NCBI GenBank assembly: GCA_022828595.1
Contig: JAKGHH010000008.1
Coordinates: 5,941,728-6,005,727 of the forward strand
Source of the DNA: Nelumbo lutea
Lineage: Eukaryota > Streptophyta > Magnoliopsida > Proteales > Nelumbonaceae
Length of the DNA: 64,000 nt
Reading direction: 5' to 3'
Shown in pieces: positions 63,977-64,000 of this stretch (within the stretch, counting starts at the first letter, position 1; each line of letters begins with the position of its first letter). The notes below the pieces were generated by a model, which worked only from the letters and a program-made list of their open reading frames with translations, made no database searches and was not told where the DNA came from. The position numbers and the translations under genes are program-made.

Positions 63977-64000
63977 ACACGGTGCTGACCACTAAATCGG

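Overview
This is a nuclear segment from a flowering plant. The evidence is spliced genes with GT-AG introns and plant-only families (an EDR1-type Raf-like kinase, a CBL10-type calcineurin B-like protein, a chloroplast CGLD27/Ycf36 protein, an RTE1/RTH family protein), plus plant LTR retrotransposons with tRNA-Met primer sites and many MITEs. The low GC content, AT-rich spacers and long repeat-filled introns suggest a non-grass angiosperm. I cannot name the species.

Layout. Five protein genes are visible, all on the + strand. (1) 102-25862: the 3' part of an EDR1-like MAPKKK, ten visible exons, 5' end outside the window. Its 13.1 kb intron (1358-14477) holds a decayed Copia element (3327-8695) and an almost full-length Gypsy chromovirus (8872-14204). 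A later intron (18137-22902) holds a LINE remnant split by an internally deleted Copia element (18911-21413), a short poly(A) non-LTR insertion and a MITE. Next to that, a perfect 113-bp tandem duplication copies the DFG exon. (2) 27614-29066: CGLD27, four exons. (3) 39841-40772: RTE1/RTH (DUF778) gene, two coding exons and probably a leader exon about 3 kb upstream. (4) 50330-58289: CBL10-like calcium sensor, eight coding exons, with a solo LTR of the same Gypsy family and a hAT-like element in its introns. (5) 60547-62478: ribosomal protein eL22, two exons, with site II and telo-box promoter motifs.

Spacers. 29.1-36.2 kb and 40.8-49.8 kb contain no gene that I can support. They hold MITE-like inverted-repeat elements, a polypyrimidine tract, a 1-kb AT-rich block present twice (45090-46099 and 47222-48239) around a GC-richer island with a 40-bp minisatellite, and a long TAA/GAA microsatellite.

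The genes do not form a pathway or cluster; this is ordinary plant gene order diluted by repeats. I see no new multi-gene system. The most notable items are the exon duplication in the kinase, a Cys-to-Ser change at a probable key position of the RTE1-family protein, a G-quadruplex motif in the kinase 3' UTR, a 36-bp intronic hairpin, and a tRNA-derived SINE-like family with four copies, all in introns. All exon boundaries were read by hand from GT/AG sites, frame continuity and family resemblance; there is no transcript evidence here.
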